From: Synechococcus sp. PCC 6312
GTDB taxonomy: Bacteria > Cyanobacteriota > Cyanobacteriia > Thermosynechococcales > Thermosynechococcaceae
Direction: 5' to 3'
Assembly: GCF_000316685.1 (NCBI RefSeq)
Contig: NC_019680.1
Location: 3,171,407 to 3,235,406 of the forward strand
Length of the DNA stretch: 64,000 nt
The notes beneath the pieces are model-generated. The model saw only the letters and a program-made list of their open reading frames with translations, was not told where the DNA came from and made no database searches. The translations under genes were made by a program, and so were the position numbers. Below are positions 44,476 through 53,640 of the stretch, in pieces (within the stretch, counting starts at the first letter, position 1; every line of letters begins with the position of its first letter).

Positions 44476-45657
44476 TTAGTAGGCGATTTGCCAATACTTC
44501 CAGGCCGCGTGAGCTAAAGTCAAGACACCGACTGTAATGGCCCGTTCATCCACATCAAACTGGGGGTGGTGCAGGGGATAATTGGGCCGATCTGCAAAAC
44601 CAACCCCTAAGCGAAACATGGCCCCAGGAGCTTGATCTAAATAGAGGGAAAAGTCTTCTGCACCCAGGGACGGTTCGGGGAGAGTATGGACATTTTCTTT
44701 GCCAATCACTTCTTGGGCTGCTTCCTGTAACAGTTGGGTCAGTTGAGGCGCATTACAAACCGAAGGGACTCTCCGGTGATAATCCAATTGATAGGTTGCG
44801 CCATAGGCCTGACAGGTGTGGGCCACAATTTGCTCAATCCAGGCCGGGAGAGCTTGGCTGGTTTCAGGATGGAGGGAGCGGACTGTGCCTTGCAACATGA
44901 CTTGATCCGCAATCACATTAGGGGCCCGACCGCCAGAAATTTGACCAATGGTGAGCACAACTGGGCGCAGGGGATTTTGGGTACGGCTGATGGCCTGTTG
45001 CAAATTCGTAATCACTTGGGCCGCAATCCAAATTGCATCAATGGCTTCGTGGGGGCGCGCGCCGTGGCCAGATTCCCCCATAATTTGAATTTCTAAATCA
45101 TCGGCGGCAGCAGTCAAGGCCCCATAACGTACCGCAATTTCTCCGGCCGGAATGGACGGAAAAACGTGGAGAGAAAGAATCGAACTCACCTGTTGCATTG
45201 CACCTGCCCCAATCATCCAGGCCGCGCCTTGGGCAATCTCTTCAGCGGGTTGAAAAATAAATCGCAGTTTCCCAGGTAGATGATCCTGGAGTTGGGCCAA
45301 AACCATTGCCGTTCCTAGGCCCACCGTTGTATGAACATCATGGCCACAGGCGTGCATCACCCCTGGTCGTTGGGAGGCAAAGTCAAGATTGGTGCGCTCA
45401 TGAATCGGTAAGGCATCCAAATCCGTCCGAATCGCCAAAACCCGCTCATCTTGTCCATTGCCAGGAATCTCCCCCATCACCCCCACCCCTGCCGGGCCTG
45501 GTAAGAGTTGCACCCCCGCCGAAGACAAAACACCGGCTACATAGGCTGAAGTTTGGGTTTCCTGGCCGCTCAGTTCTGGATGGCTGTGGAGATGACGGCG
45601 AATTTCTAATAAGCGGGGCTGAAGGGTTTCTGCTAAATGTTTAATCTGGGGCAACAT
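44476..45657 (-). CDS. M20-family amidohydrolase (N-acyl amino acid / IAA-amino acid hydrolase type)
   Basis: 393 residues with two domains. Metal site: CGHDVHTTVGLG near residue 106 (with MHAC before it), FQPAEEIAQGAAWMIGAG near 139 and the C-terminal HHPQFDVDERAI near 362. The dimerisation domain is at about 180-290 (GESGHGARPHEAIDA). Family members cleave N-acyl amino acids, hippurate or N-acetyl-diaminopimelate; substrate unknown. ATG at 45657. It probably shares a transcript with the CysQ-like gene downstream. Confidence 0.88.
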   Translation of the reverse strand: MLPQIKHLAETLQPRLLEIRRHLHSHPELSGQETQTSAYVAGVLSSAGVQLLPGPAGVGVMGEIPGNGQDERVLAIRTDLDALPIHERTNLDFASQRPGVMHACGHDVHTTVGLGTAMVLAQLQDHLPGKLRFIFQPAEEIAQGAAWMIGAGAMQQVSSILSLHVFPSIPAGEIAVRYGALTAAADDLEIQIMGESGHGARPHEAIDAIWIAAQVITNLQQAISRTQNPLRPVVLTIGQISGGRAPNVIADQVMLQGTVRSLHPETSQALPAWIEQIVAHTCQAYGATYQLDYHRRVPSVCNAPQLTQLLQEAAQEVIGKENVHTLPEPSLGAEDFSLYLDQAPGAMFRLGVGFADRPNYPLHHPQFDVDERAITVGVLTLAHAAWKYWQIAY

Positions 45658-46014
45658 AGGGAAGGTAAAACAAACTGTTAGAATGAAAGCGATATAACCT
45701 TATAGTAACGCTGATTTATTTCTAAGACATCAGATAATTTCACCGCTAAATGTGTTTGATTGATAAATATCAATTTTTGGTTGTCAGTCAATCTTGACTA
45801 CGCCGCCTTAGATTATCTGATGAACCCTACCCATAACTGTTATCTCTGCTCAGGTCTGGCCCCTATTGCGGGGAATCTGGCCTACCCATCACAAGAGGTT
45901 ACAGATACGGTCGTTGCCATAACTGTTATCCATTCCCTTAGGGAGTTAACCCGATCACTAGGATTGTTTCTGCCCTCTGATTGATTATCTAAATTTTCAG
46001 GTTAAGTATTACTT
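45658..46014. other. Divergent intergenic region with a 14-base direct repeat
   Basis: About 355 bases between the M20 and NYN genes. CCATAACTGTTATC occurs at 45831-45844 and again at 45917-45930, 86 bases apart. Short open frames here have no protein-like features. The repeats may be protein sites or a trace of duplication. Confidence 0.4.
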
Positions 46015-46560
46015 ATGTTATCTGTGATTAACCGTTTATCTATCTTTGTTGATGGCAATAATATGTTTTACGCCCAACAAAAGAATGGCTGGTTCTTTGA
46101 TCCCCGGCGAGTTTTGAACTATTTTACTCGAGATCCCGCCACTCACTTAGTTAATGCCTTCTGGTACACCGGCCTTAAAGATGTCCAAGATCAACGCTCA
46201 TTTCGGGATGCTCTGATCAACTTGGGTTATACGGTGCGGACAAAAATGCTGAAAGAGTTCTATGATGATCAGCAACATAAATTCTCTCAAAAAGCAAATC
46301 TAGATATTGAAATTGTCATTGATATGTTTAACACCGTGGATCAGTATGATCGGGTGATTTTATTTAGTGGGGATGGGGATTTTGAGCGGGCCATTGAACT
46401 CCTACGCTCTAAAAATACCCACATTACGGTGGTTTCGACGGAGGGGATGATTGCGCGTGAACTCCGAAATGCCACAGATCGCTATTTAGACTTGAATGAT
46501 TTACGCCCAGAGATTGAGAAGATCGATAAGTCGGAACTAATCTTAGAAAAAACCGCTTAA
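46015..46560 (+). CDS. NYN-domain protein (LabA/DUF88 family)
   Basis: 181 residues. PIN-like NYN nuclease fold: SIFVDGNNMFYAQQ near residue 9 (first acidic residue), LDIEIVIDMFN near 96, VILFSGDGDFERAIELLRSK near 114 and the closing RELRNATDRYLDLNDL near 147. The three acidic positions of the active site are kept, so RNase activity is plausible. LabA of Synechococcus elongatus acts in circadian feedback, but the family has other members and I cannot tell which this is. ATG at 46015. Confidence 0.88.
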   Translation: MLSVINRLSIFVDGNNMFYAQQKNGWFFDPRRVLNYFTRDPATHLVNAFWYTGLKDVQDQRSFRDALINLGYTVRTKMLKEFYDDQQHKFSQKANLDIEIVIDMFNTVDQYDRVILFSGDGDFERAIELLRSKNTHITVVSTEGMIARELRNATDRYLDLNDLRPEIEKIDKSELILEKTA

Positions 46561-46682
46561 CTCTTGTCGGAATTGTGCTGACAGCCTATTTTGGGTTTAA
46601 TGTACACAGGAACAGTCTCGACCCACTCTACAATAAACGCTTCCACCAATTAAGTGACACTATTAGATGAGAAATAGGCTGT

Positions 46683-47207
46683 ATGCCCACGGACTATGTT
46701 TTGCCCTCGACCCTGTTTTTAACCCTCTTGCTTTTAATGGGTCTGGTTTTCTTTCTACGGGCCTCAACAAAGAACCGGACTGAAGTCAAACGCCTGCCTG
46801 CTCCTGGGGAACCTGCCTCTCTGTTGACTCAAATTCAAAACCATCTGACAGGACGAGCCTATCGGATTATTGCGGTTAGTCCTGAACAAGAGCAGATTAC
46901 TTTTGAGGGGTTGGTGAGTGCCAGTCTGGGGTTAGCCATTTTTCTCACCCTGTTGGCAGCCCTTGGCTTGGGGAGTCTAGGCCTGGTTTTAGGAATGGTT
47001 TGGCCACCGTTACAGGGCTGGGGCCTGGGCCTGGTCATTTTTGCACCTCTGGCAACTATTTTTTATTGGCGCGGTGCGCAACGTTTGGAAACTGTGACTG
47101 TCCAACTGGAACGCCCCCAGAGTGAACCCGGCCCGACAGCGATTACAATTACTGCCCATCGGGATGAACTCCTTGCCCTTGAGGCGGCCTTAAATCCTAA
47201 AGATTAG
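46683..47207 (+). CDS. CCB2/CCB4-like protein (cofactor assembly of complex C, subunit B)
   Basis: 174 residues: one N-terminal helix (residues 8-26), a soluble loop with YRIIAVSPEQEQITFEGLVS near 59, two helices at about 80-125, then a soluble C-terminus. It resembles the cyanobacterial family related to CCB2/CCB4, which in plastids attach heme c-i to cytochrome b6 of the b6f complex. The assignment is from memory of the N-terminal and EGLVxxS regions, and no b6f gene is nearby. ATG at 46683. Confidence 0.55.
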   Translation: MPTDYVLPSTLFLTLLLLMGLVFFLRASTKNRTEVKRLPAPGEPASLLTQIQNHLTGRAYRIIAVSPEQEQITFEGLVSASLGLAIFLTLLAALGLGSLGLVLGMVWPPLQGWGLGLVIFAPLATIFYWRGAQRLETVTVQLERPQSEPGPTAITITAHRDELLALEAALNPKD

Positions 47208-47246
47208 TTTGGCCGGGGCCTATTAATTCGCCAGGCCCAGTGAAGT

Positions 47247-48452
47247 TCAGGTGTTGCGGACTTGTTGAGACCAAACTCGGGTCGGTAAACCCCAAACATA
47301 GATGAAGCCCTCGGCCGCTTTGTGATCAAATTGATCGTCCGCACCATAGGTGGCCAAGTCTGGAGTATAGAGTGAATAATCAGATTTACGCCCCACAGTC
47401 GTGGCCTGGCCCTTAAAGAGTTTTATCCGCACAGTTCCGGTGACTCGCGCCTGGGTTTGGGCAATAAAAGCATCCAGAGCTTGCTTGAGGGGACTGTACC
47501 AGAGGCCGTTATAAACCAGGCGGCTATAGGTTTCCTCCAGGCCCCGTTTATACTGACTAACATCTGCGGTAAGGGTCAAGCTTTCCAAATCCCGGTGGGC
47601 AGCAATTAAAACCAGCAAAGCCGGAGCTTCATAAATTTCCCGAGACTTAATACCGACTAAGCGGTTTTCGATCATGTCAATCCGCCCAACTCCATGAATC
47701 CCAGCCCGCTCATTGAGTAATTCCACCAAGCGAACGGGGTCATAACGGGTGTCATTAATGGAAACAGGTATCCCCTGTTCAAAGCCAATTTCTAGATATT
47801 CGGGAGAATTTGGGGTGTTGTCCACGGCCTGGGTGAGGAGATAGATCTCTTCCAATGGCTCTGTCCAGGGATCTTCTAAGGGGCCGGCTTCAATACTCCG
47901 GCCGAGCAAGTTGCGGTCAATGCTATAGGGAGATTTTTTCTTGACTGGAGAAGGAATGCCATATTGTTCCCCATAGGCAATGGTTTCTTCCCGACTCATC
48001 CCCCATTCACGGGCTGGGGCCAGTACTTTTAGATCCGGATTTAAGGCGGCAATGGAGACATCAAAGCGGACTTGGTCATTCCCTTTTCCGGTACAACCAT
48101 GGGCAACGGCATCGGCTCCATAGTCTGCAGCTGCATCAACTAACAGTTTGGCAATTAAGGGCCTGGCCAGGGCGGTCGAGAGGGGATAACGGTTTTCATA
48201 GAGGGCATTGGCCTGGATGGAGGGAAACGCATAGTTGCGAATGAAACTATCTTGGGCATTAATCACCAAGGACTGGGCAGCCCCAGAGTCGAGGGCCTTT
48301 TTGCGCACAGGCTCAAGCTCATCGCCCTGCCCTAAGTCAGCCGCAAGAGTAATGACTTCTTCCACGCCCCACTCATGCTTGAGGTAGGGAATACAGACCG
48401 AGGTATCAACCCCACCGGAATAAGCAAGAACAACTTTTTTTGCGCGACCCAT
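47247..48452 (-). CDS. argG: Argininosuccinate synthase
   Basis: 401 residues, complete. Joins citrulline and aspartate with ATP in arginine synthesis. The PP-loop [20 protein letters not shown] is at the start; [13 protein letters not shown] near residue 118 and the citrulline-binding [15 protein letters not shown] near 177 follow. C-terminal dimerisation helix ends [12 protein letters not shown] at 48452. The upstream SPOR-like gene ends about 200 bases before it. Confidence 0.97.
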   Translation of the reverse strand: MGRAKKVVLAYSGGVDTSVCIPYLKHEWGVEEVITLAADLGQGDELEPVRKKALDSGAAQSLVINAQDSFIRNYAFPSIQANALYENRYPLSTALARPLIAKLLVDAAADYGADAVAHGCTGKGNDQVRFDVSIAALNPDLKVLAPAREWGMSREETIAYGEQYGIPSPVKKKSPYSIDRNLLGRSIEAGPLEDPWTEPLEEIYLLTQAVDNTPNSPEYLEIGFEQGIPVSINDTRYDPVRLVELLNERAGIHGVGRIDMIENRLVGIKSREIYEAPALLVLIAAHRDLESLTLTADVSQYKRGLEETYSRLVYNGLWYSPLKQALDAFIAQTQARVTGTVRIKLFKGQATTVGRKSDYSLYTPDLATYGADDQFDHKAAEGFIYVWGLPTRVWSQQVRNT

Positions 48453-48658
48453 GTTTCACCCTATACCCAATGACTCATCCCCACTATTATCAGCACAATG
48501 TTTAGATTCCGCATGGGGCCTGGCTTGATTTTTCAGGATTTCCTAAGATTTCCAGGCCCACAGCAGCAGGATATTTTTGAGGAGTTCCGCGTGGAAGGTG
48601 CTTTTGATCCAGTCCCACTTTGAGACCAAATGGGTCATGGGCTGACTTGATGCCAGGC

Positions 48659-50134
48659 TTAGGGTTGGGGAGGGCGGACTTGGGCTTTAATGCCTTGCTC
48701 AGCCAATCTGTTAACCAAGGTTTGGGCGGAAAGGGCATCTTCAAAAGCCGCAAACTGGATTCTCACACCCTCTGGAAATTGAACTAAATAGGCATTGGCA
48801 ATTCCTTGGCGCGCCTGAGATAACTCTTGGGGAGCTTGGTAGGGGGCAACAACATAGAAAAATGATTTTTCACCCATCGGGGCCGCTATGGGTTCAACCG
48901 CTGGCCTGGCCGCACCTTGAGCGGGAGTGGGGCGTGACGTTACCGGGGCTGGGGCTGAAGTGGCCGCTGGTGCAGGGCTTGGAGGCACAGTCGTGGTTGT
49001 TGAGGCCTGGGTTGGCAGCACCTGATCGACTGGGGAAGGAACAGCGGCACTTGGGCTAGGGGAGATTGGGCTGATGGGTGGGAGGACATCAGGGTCTACC
49101 AGGCCTGGGGTTGGGTTCATGGGATCGACCTGATTCGCCACAGGAGTGGGTTCTGAGCGCACTTGCCACCAGATGTACCCCATCGCCCCTGCCGTTGTCA
49201 CCAGGCCAGCTAAAACTAAGCCAATGGTTAAGCCACGGGTCAAATAGGAGGGAGACGTGGCCGGGGTGGGGTTGTCCAGTTGCGGAATATTTTCCAGCAG
49301 TGCCGCAGCGGAATCAAAGTAGGTGTTAGGGCCATCTAATTGCTTTACGGTTGGGCTACTTAGAGGGGTAGCAGGGGAGCGGGCGGGCAGTTCCGGGTCA
49401 TCAGCTTCAGGGATTGGGGCACTTGCAGCAGTTTCCAGAATATCTGAGTCAAAGGGCTGAAAATCCCCCAGGTCAAACCAGACTTCATCCACACTCGGCT
49501 CGATGACTGGGGTCTCGGCGGACGTTGGCCTGGGCTCGGGAATTTGGGGTGAGTCGGAGGGTTTAGGCAGCGTTGGGACTGCGGAAAAGGCATCCTCTTC
49601 TGTAGGTTCCGGGAAGGGTCCAGGGGGCAAGTCTTCCACCGTGATGGCGGCAGGGGTAACGGGATCCGGGGCTTCCTTGGGAAAAATAGGGGCAAACCAG
49701 GCCTGGAGTGGTGTGATCTCAGATTCAGCCTCTTGGGGGGCAGGGCGGGGGCGATCTTCCAATTCAGCTAGGAGTTCCGTGATCGATTCCGGGGCTAGTT
49801 CTGGGGATTCTCCAGGCAGTGTCGGCTCTGTGATTTGCTTGAAAGTGGGGACACTGGTGGTCAGAACGGCTGCGACAGGTTCCGGGACAGGTGGAGTTTC
49901 GGCCACGGGGGGGAGTTGGGACTGGGTCGGTGTCGGGGATGAATCGGCGGGGGAGATCACCTGGCTAGACTTGACTGTGGGAATAGCCGCGGCCGGAAAC
50001 GGGGAAAGGCTTTGGACTAAGCGGTGACAGCGATATTGGGTTAACTCGGCCTCAAGACTTAGGTTCAAACAAGCAACGGCGGCTTTTAAGCGGGCCTGGA
50101 CTTCGGAGGGGGAGGCGGGAGTGGTCACGGTCAT
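48659..50134 (-). CDS. Pro-rich single-pass protein with C-terminal SPOR-like domain
   Basis: About 491 residues. The first 45 residues hold a small helical part with two Cys; residues 60-310 are acidic, Pro/Thr/Ser-rich and probably disordered; one membrane helix lies near 320-345 (GLTIGLVLAGLVTTAGAMGY); a second Pro-rich stretch follows; and the last 75 residues (FFYVVAPYQAPQELSQAR, IQFAAFEDALSAQTLVNRLA) resemble a SPOR repeat, which binds denuded peptidoglycan. Hence likely an envelope protein facing the periplasm. ATG at 50134 chosen over one 10 codons upstream, with weak support. Confidence 0.6.
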   Translation of the reverse strand: MTVTTPASPSEVQARLKAAVACLNLSLEAELTQYRCHRLVQSLSPFPAAAIPTVKSSQVISPADSSPTPTQSQLPPVAETPPVPEPVAAVLTTSVPTFKQITEPTLPGESPELAPESITELLAELEDRPRPAPQEAESEITPLQAWFAPIFPKEAPDPVTPAAITVEDLPPGPFPEPTEEDAFSAVPTLPKPSDSPQIPEPRPTSAETPVIEPSVDEVWFDLGDFQPFDSDILETAASAPIPEADDPELPARSPATPLSSPTVKQLDGPNTYFDSAAALLENIPQLDNPTPATSPSYLTRGLTIGLVLAGLVTTAGAMGYIWWQVRSEPTPVANQVDPMNPTPGLVDPDVLPPISPISPSPSAAVPSPVDQVLPTQASTTTTVPPSPAPAATSAPAPVTSRPTPAQGAARPAVEPIAAPMGEKSFFYVVAPYQAPQELSQARQGIANAYLVQFPEGVRIQFAAFEDALSAQTLVNRLAEQGIKAQVRPPQP

Positions 50135-50260
50135 GGGTGCTGCCCTAATTTTTCTAAAAGACAATTCTGTAAAATGGCCTGTGGACTAAATCTCAGAAAT
50201 TGGATGACCCCAGGGGCCTAGCAATTACTCGAAAAGTAGTTACCATGAACACGATTGTTT

Positions 50261-50587
50261 ATGCAGAAAGTGCCAGACACTTTGCCGAGTTGGCCTGTGA
50301 CATTTCTTAAAGAGGTTGGTGTGAGTCGGCGGCGAAATTTACCAGAAACCACAGCCTATGTGCGGATTACTCAGCATTCCTGGACGTTGGGGCAGATGAC
50401 TGGGGAAGTTTTGGCGAGTCAATATACCTGGCATTTTCACTGGCGGTTTAAGGACAAAGCCCTGGATATTACCCCAGCCTTGGGGCGGGCCCTAATTAAA
50501 GAACCCTTAAGCCGTTTTTTAGAGCAAAAAGACTACCAACTGGAACCTGGGGGGGACTATACCTTTACGGTGCGGGCTAAGTTTTAG
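50261..50587 (+). CDS. DUF3146 family protein
   Basis: About 108 residues. RRRNLPETTAYVRITQHSW near residue 24, YTWHFHWRFKDKALDI near 56 and the ending YQLEPGGDYTFTVRAKF identify the cyanobacterial DUF3146 family. Beta-rich, with no signal peptide or membrane helix. Role unknown. ATG at 50261 is the first ATG; a TTG two codons earlier is in frame. Lies alone between the divergent SPOR-like gene and dapB. Confidence 0.75.
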   Translation: MQKVPDTLPSWPVTFLKEVGVSRRRNLPETTAYVRITQHSWTLGQMTGEVLASQYTWHFHWRFKDKALDITPALGRALIKEPLSRFLEQKDYQLEPGGDYTFTVRAKF

Positions 50588-50755
50588 GCCTATGGCTATT
50601 CAACAGCTTTTATATTCCCCGATGGCCCCAGGCCCCTGATAGGATCAATCTAGAGAAAAGGGTCGAGAAAATATTAAGTTTGCTTTTGAAGAGAAGGTTG
50701 CCTTTGCTTCCAGGCCCGACCATCGTGAAACTCTTAAATTTAGGACTGAGTTGCT

Positions 50756-51565
50756 ATGCCCATTCCGGTAATTGTTGTTGGTGCGCTGGGGAAGATGGGG
50801 CGCGAAGTGGTTAAAACGATTCAGCAAACCCCGGATGTGGAGCTTTATGGCGTCGTTGATCGAACCGGGCAGGGGGAGGATATTGGCAGTCTCATTGGCC
50901 TGGGAACCCTAGAGGTTGTGATCAGCCCAACCTTGCAAGAGCTTTGTGTCGCCGCCGCCCAAGAAAAACAGCCCGTAGTCATGGTGGACTTTACCCATCC
51001 CGATGCGGTTTATGAAAATGTGCGGATGGCCATTGCCTATGGGGTTTATCCAGTGGTCGGAACAACCGGCCTCAGTCCAGCCCAGTTACAGGATCTCTCA
51101 GATTTTGCTGACAAAGCCGAGATGGGAGTTTTGATCATTCCGAACTTTTCTATTGGGATGGTCTTACTCCAGCAGGCGGCGATCCAAGCCTCGCAATATT
51201 TTGACCATGTGGAAATCATTGAACTGCATCACAACCAAAAAGCCGATGCCCCCAGTGGGACTGCTCTCCAAACGGCCCAAATGCTCAGCGAACTCGGGAA
51301 AACCTTTAACCCTGCCCAAGTTGTCGAAACTGAACATCTACCCGGAGCCAGGGGAGCCACCGCCGCTGAAAATATCCATATCCACAGTATTCGTCTGCCC
51401 GGATTAATTGCCCATCAAGAGGTGATTTTTGGCGCAACCGGACAAATTTATGCCCTCCGCCATGACACCAGTGATCGGGCCTGCTATATGCCTGGTGTGG
51501 TCTTAGCCATTCGCAAAGTTACCCAACTTAAACGGCTGATTGTGGGCCTGGAAAAAATTCTCTAG
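50756..51565 (+). CDS. dapB: 4-hydroxy-tetrahydrodipicolinate reductase
   Basis: 269 residues. NAD(P)H-dependent step of lysine and diaminopimelate synthesis. [16 protein letters not shown] near residue 7 is the nucleotide-binding loop, [14 protein letters not shown] near 78 and VGTTGLSP near 102 line the cofactor, and [19 protein letters not shown] near 153 holds the catalytic His and Lys. ATG at 50756. Gene alone, same strand as clpP 115 bases on. Confidence 0.97.
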   Translation: MPIPVIVVGALGKMGREVVKTIQQTPDVELYGVVDRTGQGEDIGSLIGLGTLEVVISPTLQELCVAAAQEKQPVVMVDFTHPDAVYENVRMAIAYGVYPVVGTTGLSPAQLQDLSDFADKAEMGVLIIPNFSIGMVLLQQAAIQASQYFDHVEIIELHHNQKADAPSGTALQTAQMLSELGKTFNPAQVVETEHLPGARGATAAENIHIHSIRLPGLIAHQEVIFGATGQIYALRHDTSDRACYMPGVVLAIRKVTQLKRLIVGLEKIL

Positions 51566-51680
51566 GTTTGCTCGCCCCTGGGTCTTTTTCAGTTCTAAGC
51601 ATCGTCTCTTCCTTGGGGGCTAACTCTCGGATTGGAGCAACAGGTTAAGATAAAGGAAGTCTAGCCCCCAGGAGCCTCCT

Positions 51681-52277
51681 ATGCCAATTGGTGTACCGAA
51701 AGTCCCCTACCGGATGCCCGGTGAACCTTACACCCAATGGATTGACATTTACAACCGCCTCTATCGGGAACGGATTATTTTTTTGGGGCGGGATGTCGAT
51801 GATGAAATTGCGAACCAAATTGTGGCGGTAATGCTTTACCTTGACTCAGAAGACCCAGGCAAAGACATCATGCTCTACATCAATTCCCCTGGGGGATCGG
51901 TCACGGCTGGAATGGCGATTTATGACACGATGCAGCATATCAAATCCGATGTAGTGACCATCTGCGTTGGCCTGGCCGCTTCGATGGGTTCTTTTCTCTT
52001 GGCAGCAGGCACAAAGGGTAAACGCCTCGCTCTGCCTCACTCCCGGATTATGATCCATCAACCCTCCGGTGGCACTCGTGGACAAGCAACAGATATTGAA
52101 ATTGAAGCGCGGGAAATTCTGCGGATTCGTCGCCAACTGAATAATCTCTATGTCCATCACACGGGGCAAGTGCTTGAAAAAATTGAAAAAGATATGGATC
52201 GGGATTATTTTATGTCGGCCCAAGAAGCCAAAGACTATGGCCTGATTGATCGGGTCATTGAAGACCGGCCTGCTTAA
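51681..52277 (+). CDS. clpP: ATP-dependent Clp protease proteolytic subunit
   Basis: 198 residues. Catalytic Ser in [14 protein letters not shown] near residue 97 and His in [14 protein letters not shown] near 117; the Asp is expected near 168 ([15 protein letters not shown]). The oxyanion loop is [10 protein letters not shown] near 67. It is an active ClpP, not the ClpR variant, which lacks the triad. Cyanobacteria have several clpP genes that form mixed rings with ClpR; here no clpR or clpX is adjacent, which argues against the clpP3-clpR pair. Clear ribosome site AGGAG at about 51671. Confidence 0.95.
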   Translation: MPIGVPKVPYRMPGEPYTQWIDIYNRLYRERIIFLGRDVDDEIANQIVAVMLYLDSEDPGKDIMLYINSPGGSVTAGMAIYDTMQHIKSDVVTICVGLAASMGSFLLAAGTKGKRLALPHSRIMIHQPSGGTRGQATDIEIEAREILRIRRQLNNLYVHHTGQVLEKIEKDMDRDYFMSAQEAKDYGLIDRVIEDRPA

Positions 52278-52284
52278 TCATCAG

Positions 52285-52476
52285 CTAATTTTTACTAATT
52301 CTCATAACCTCTGAATGCAGTTCCTCGTAGTGTTCCTCATAAATTAGGGTGTGCATGGCTGCCAGTTCTGGTTGGGTCTTACCCCAGGCCAAGTTCTTAA
52401 ATTCTGTCCAGGCCAGAATCAAGCGATTCAAAATTACGGTTGGATTATCAAGACGAGCTTCAATTTCCTTGATTGG
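52285..52476 (-). pseudogene. 63-codon open stretch without start, in frame after the DUF305 stop
   Basis: Directly after the TAA of the DUF305 gene the same frame runs on for 63 codons (PIKEIEARLDNPTVILNRLI, then AWTEFKNLAWGKTQPELAA and HTLIYEEHYEELHSE) to a TAG at 52285. Residue use is protein-like and helical, with two copies of the CCAGGCC half-site, but no ATG or GTG start precedes the first half. It may be the tail of a decayed gene, or a small gene that begins at a TTG near 52430. I do not recognise it. Confidence 0.35.
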
Positions 52477-53118
52477 TTAATGATGATGCATTGAACCAGA
52501 ATTTTTTGCTGTACCAAACCATTGATTGAGCCAGGCCTGCATTTGGTTGATTTCAATCGACTGGGTAGTAATGACAGATCTTGCGAACGCGCCGACAGGT
52601 TGATGTTTCACCAGGCCCTTGTTTAATAACTGCTCAGACATCATCACTGCGCCGTGGTGGTGCATAATCATATCTTCTAAAAAAGTTTGATCGAGGGCAT
52701 CTCCCTGTAACCGGGTTAAATCTCGCATCATCGGCACATAATTGACTTCCGGTTTTGCTTGGGGATACCCGTCTTTTAACCAGGCCTGGAGTTGTAAAAT
52801 TTCTGCTGATTGAACATCAATAATGGCCTGGGCAAAGGCGCGCATTTCTGGACGTGGACTGCGATTGAAGATCAGGGTGGCAGTTTCAACCGCTTCTTGA
52901 TGGTGGGGGATCATTTCCGCAATGTAATGTTCTTCACTCGTAACCATCATCATGTGGCCACCGTGAGACATGGGAGTTCGGGAATGTCCCATTGCCAATA
53001 GGGATTCCGGCTGTGCTTGGAGGCCTTGGTGGTTAAACGGCCACCCAAAAATCCCCCCACCCCAAACAGCGGCCGCAACTCCTAGAGTAATGAGCCGTTT
53101 TGGGTTGCTAATTAACAT
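52477..53118 (-). CDS. DUF305 family secreted His/Met-rich protein
   Basis: 213 residues. Signal peptide at 1-36 (LITLGVAAAVWGGGIFGWPF, then QGLQA), a Met/His-rich stretch (MSHGGHMMM), then two DUF305 helical repeats with MIPHHQEAVETATLIF near residue 69 and MIMHHHGAVMMSEQLL near 151, and a HHH end. The paired His and Met would bind copper or another soft metal in the periplasm; DUF305 proteins are often found near copper-handling genes. None is seen nearby here. ATG at 53118. Confidence 0.82.
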   Translation of the reverse strand: MLISNPKRLITLGVAAAVWGGGIFGWPFNHQGLQAQPESLLAMGHSRTPMSHGGHMMMVTSEEHYIAEMIPHHQEAVETATLIFNRSPRPEMRAFAQAIIDVQSAEILQLQAWLKDGYPQAKPEVNYVPMMRDLTRLQGDALDQTFLEDMIMHHHGAVMMSEQLLNKGLVKHQPVGAFARSVITTQSIEINQMQAWLNQWFGTAKNSGSMHHH

Positions 53119-53285
53119 GATAATTACCCCCTGATTTAATTTAATTATAGCAATACCCCCTGCTTAGAGTTTTAACCCAATAGGTGATAGGTTCAGGGTC
53201 AATCTGGGCAATAGTTTTTATAAAACATCCAAGACTTTAGGCCTATAAAATATAAAGCAAGCCCCTATACAGAGTTTGTCAGGCC

Positions 53286-53591
53286 ATGTCTCCCCTCCAA
53301 CAACTCGAAGCCTATTCCCAGCAGCATCCCCAAGAAGTCTTACTCGTCAGTGCCCGCTGGCTGGATGGGGCTAACAGGGAGCAGGAAGATTGTGTGATGG
53401 TCTTTAAGGGGTTTTCCAGTTCCCTGATGCACTCGACGGCGGTGGATCCCGATTTACCTGTTTTACCAACCCAGGCCGAAATCCTGACCATTGATCGCCT
53501 TGCTAGCCCTTACCATCCCGACCAACCCCAATATCTAGAGCAAAATCTCACCTGGGAGGGGTTTGTTGCTCAATATCTCAATATTGGATAG
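53286..53591 (+). CDS. Conserved cyanobacterial small protein (DUF7734-like)
   Basis: 101 residues, soluble. LEAYSQQHPQEVLLVSARWL at the start, VMVFKGFSSSLMHSTA near residue 37 and DRLASPYHPDQPQYLEQNLTW near the end. I believe it is a small family shared by cyanobacteria and plants; no function is known. ATG at 53286. It is 49 bases before the diguanylate cyclase gene on the same strand, so the two may be cotranscribed. Confidence 0.6.
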   Translation: MSPLQQLEAYSQQHPQEVLLVSARWLDGANREQEDCVMVFKGFSSSLMHSTAVDPDLPVLPTQAEILTIDRLASPYHPDQPQYLEQNLTWEGFVAQYLNIG

Positions 53592-53640
53592 GCGTCGAGC
53601 GGATATAGTAGCTTAGGAATATCTGGGCCTGGAGGATGAT

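Noticed and set aside
45760-45984. Possible 74-codon gene in the gap before the NYN gene
   Set aside because: Composition is not protein-like, its start has no ribosome site, and it spans two repeat units.
48502-48658. Open frame continuing past the end of the SPOR-like gene in another frame on the - strand
   Set aside because: It overlaps the SPOR-like gene in a shifted frame, has no ribosome site and no recognisable domain; Pro/Lys-rich composition there follows from the DNA.
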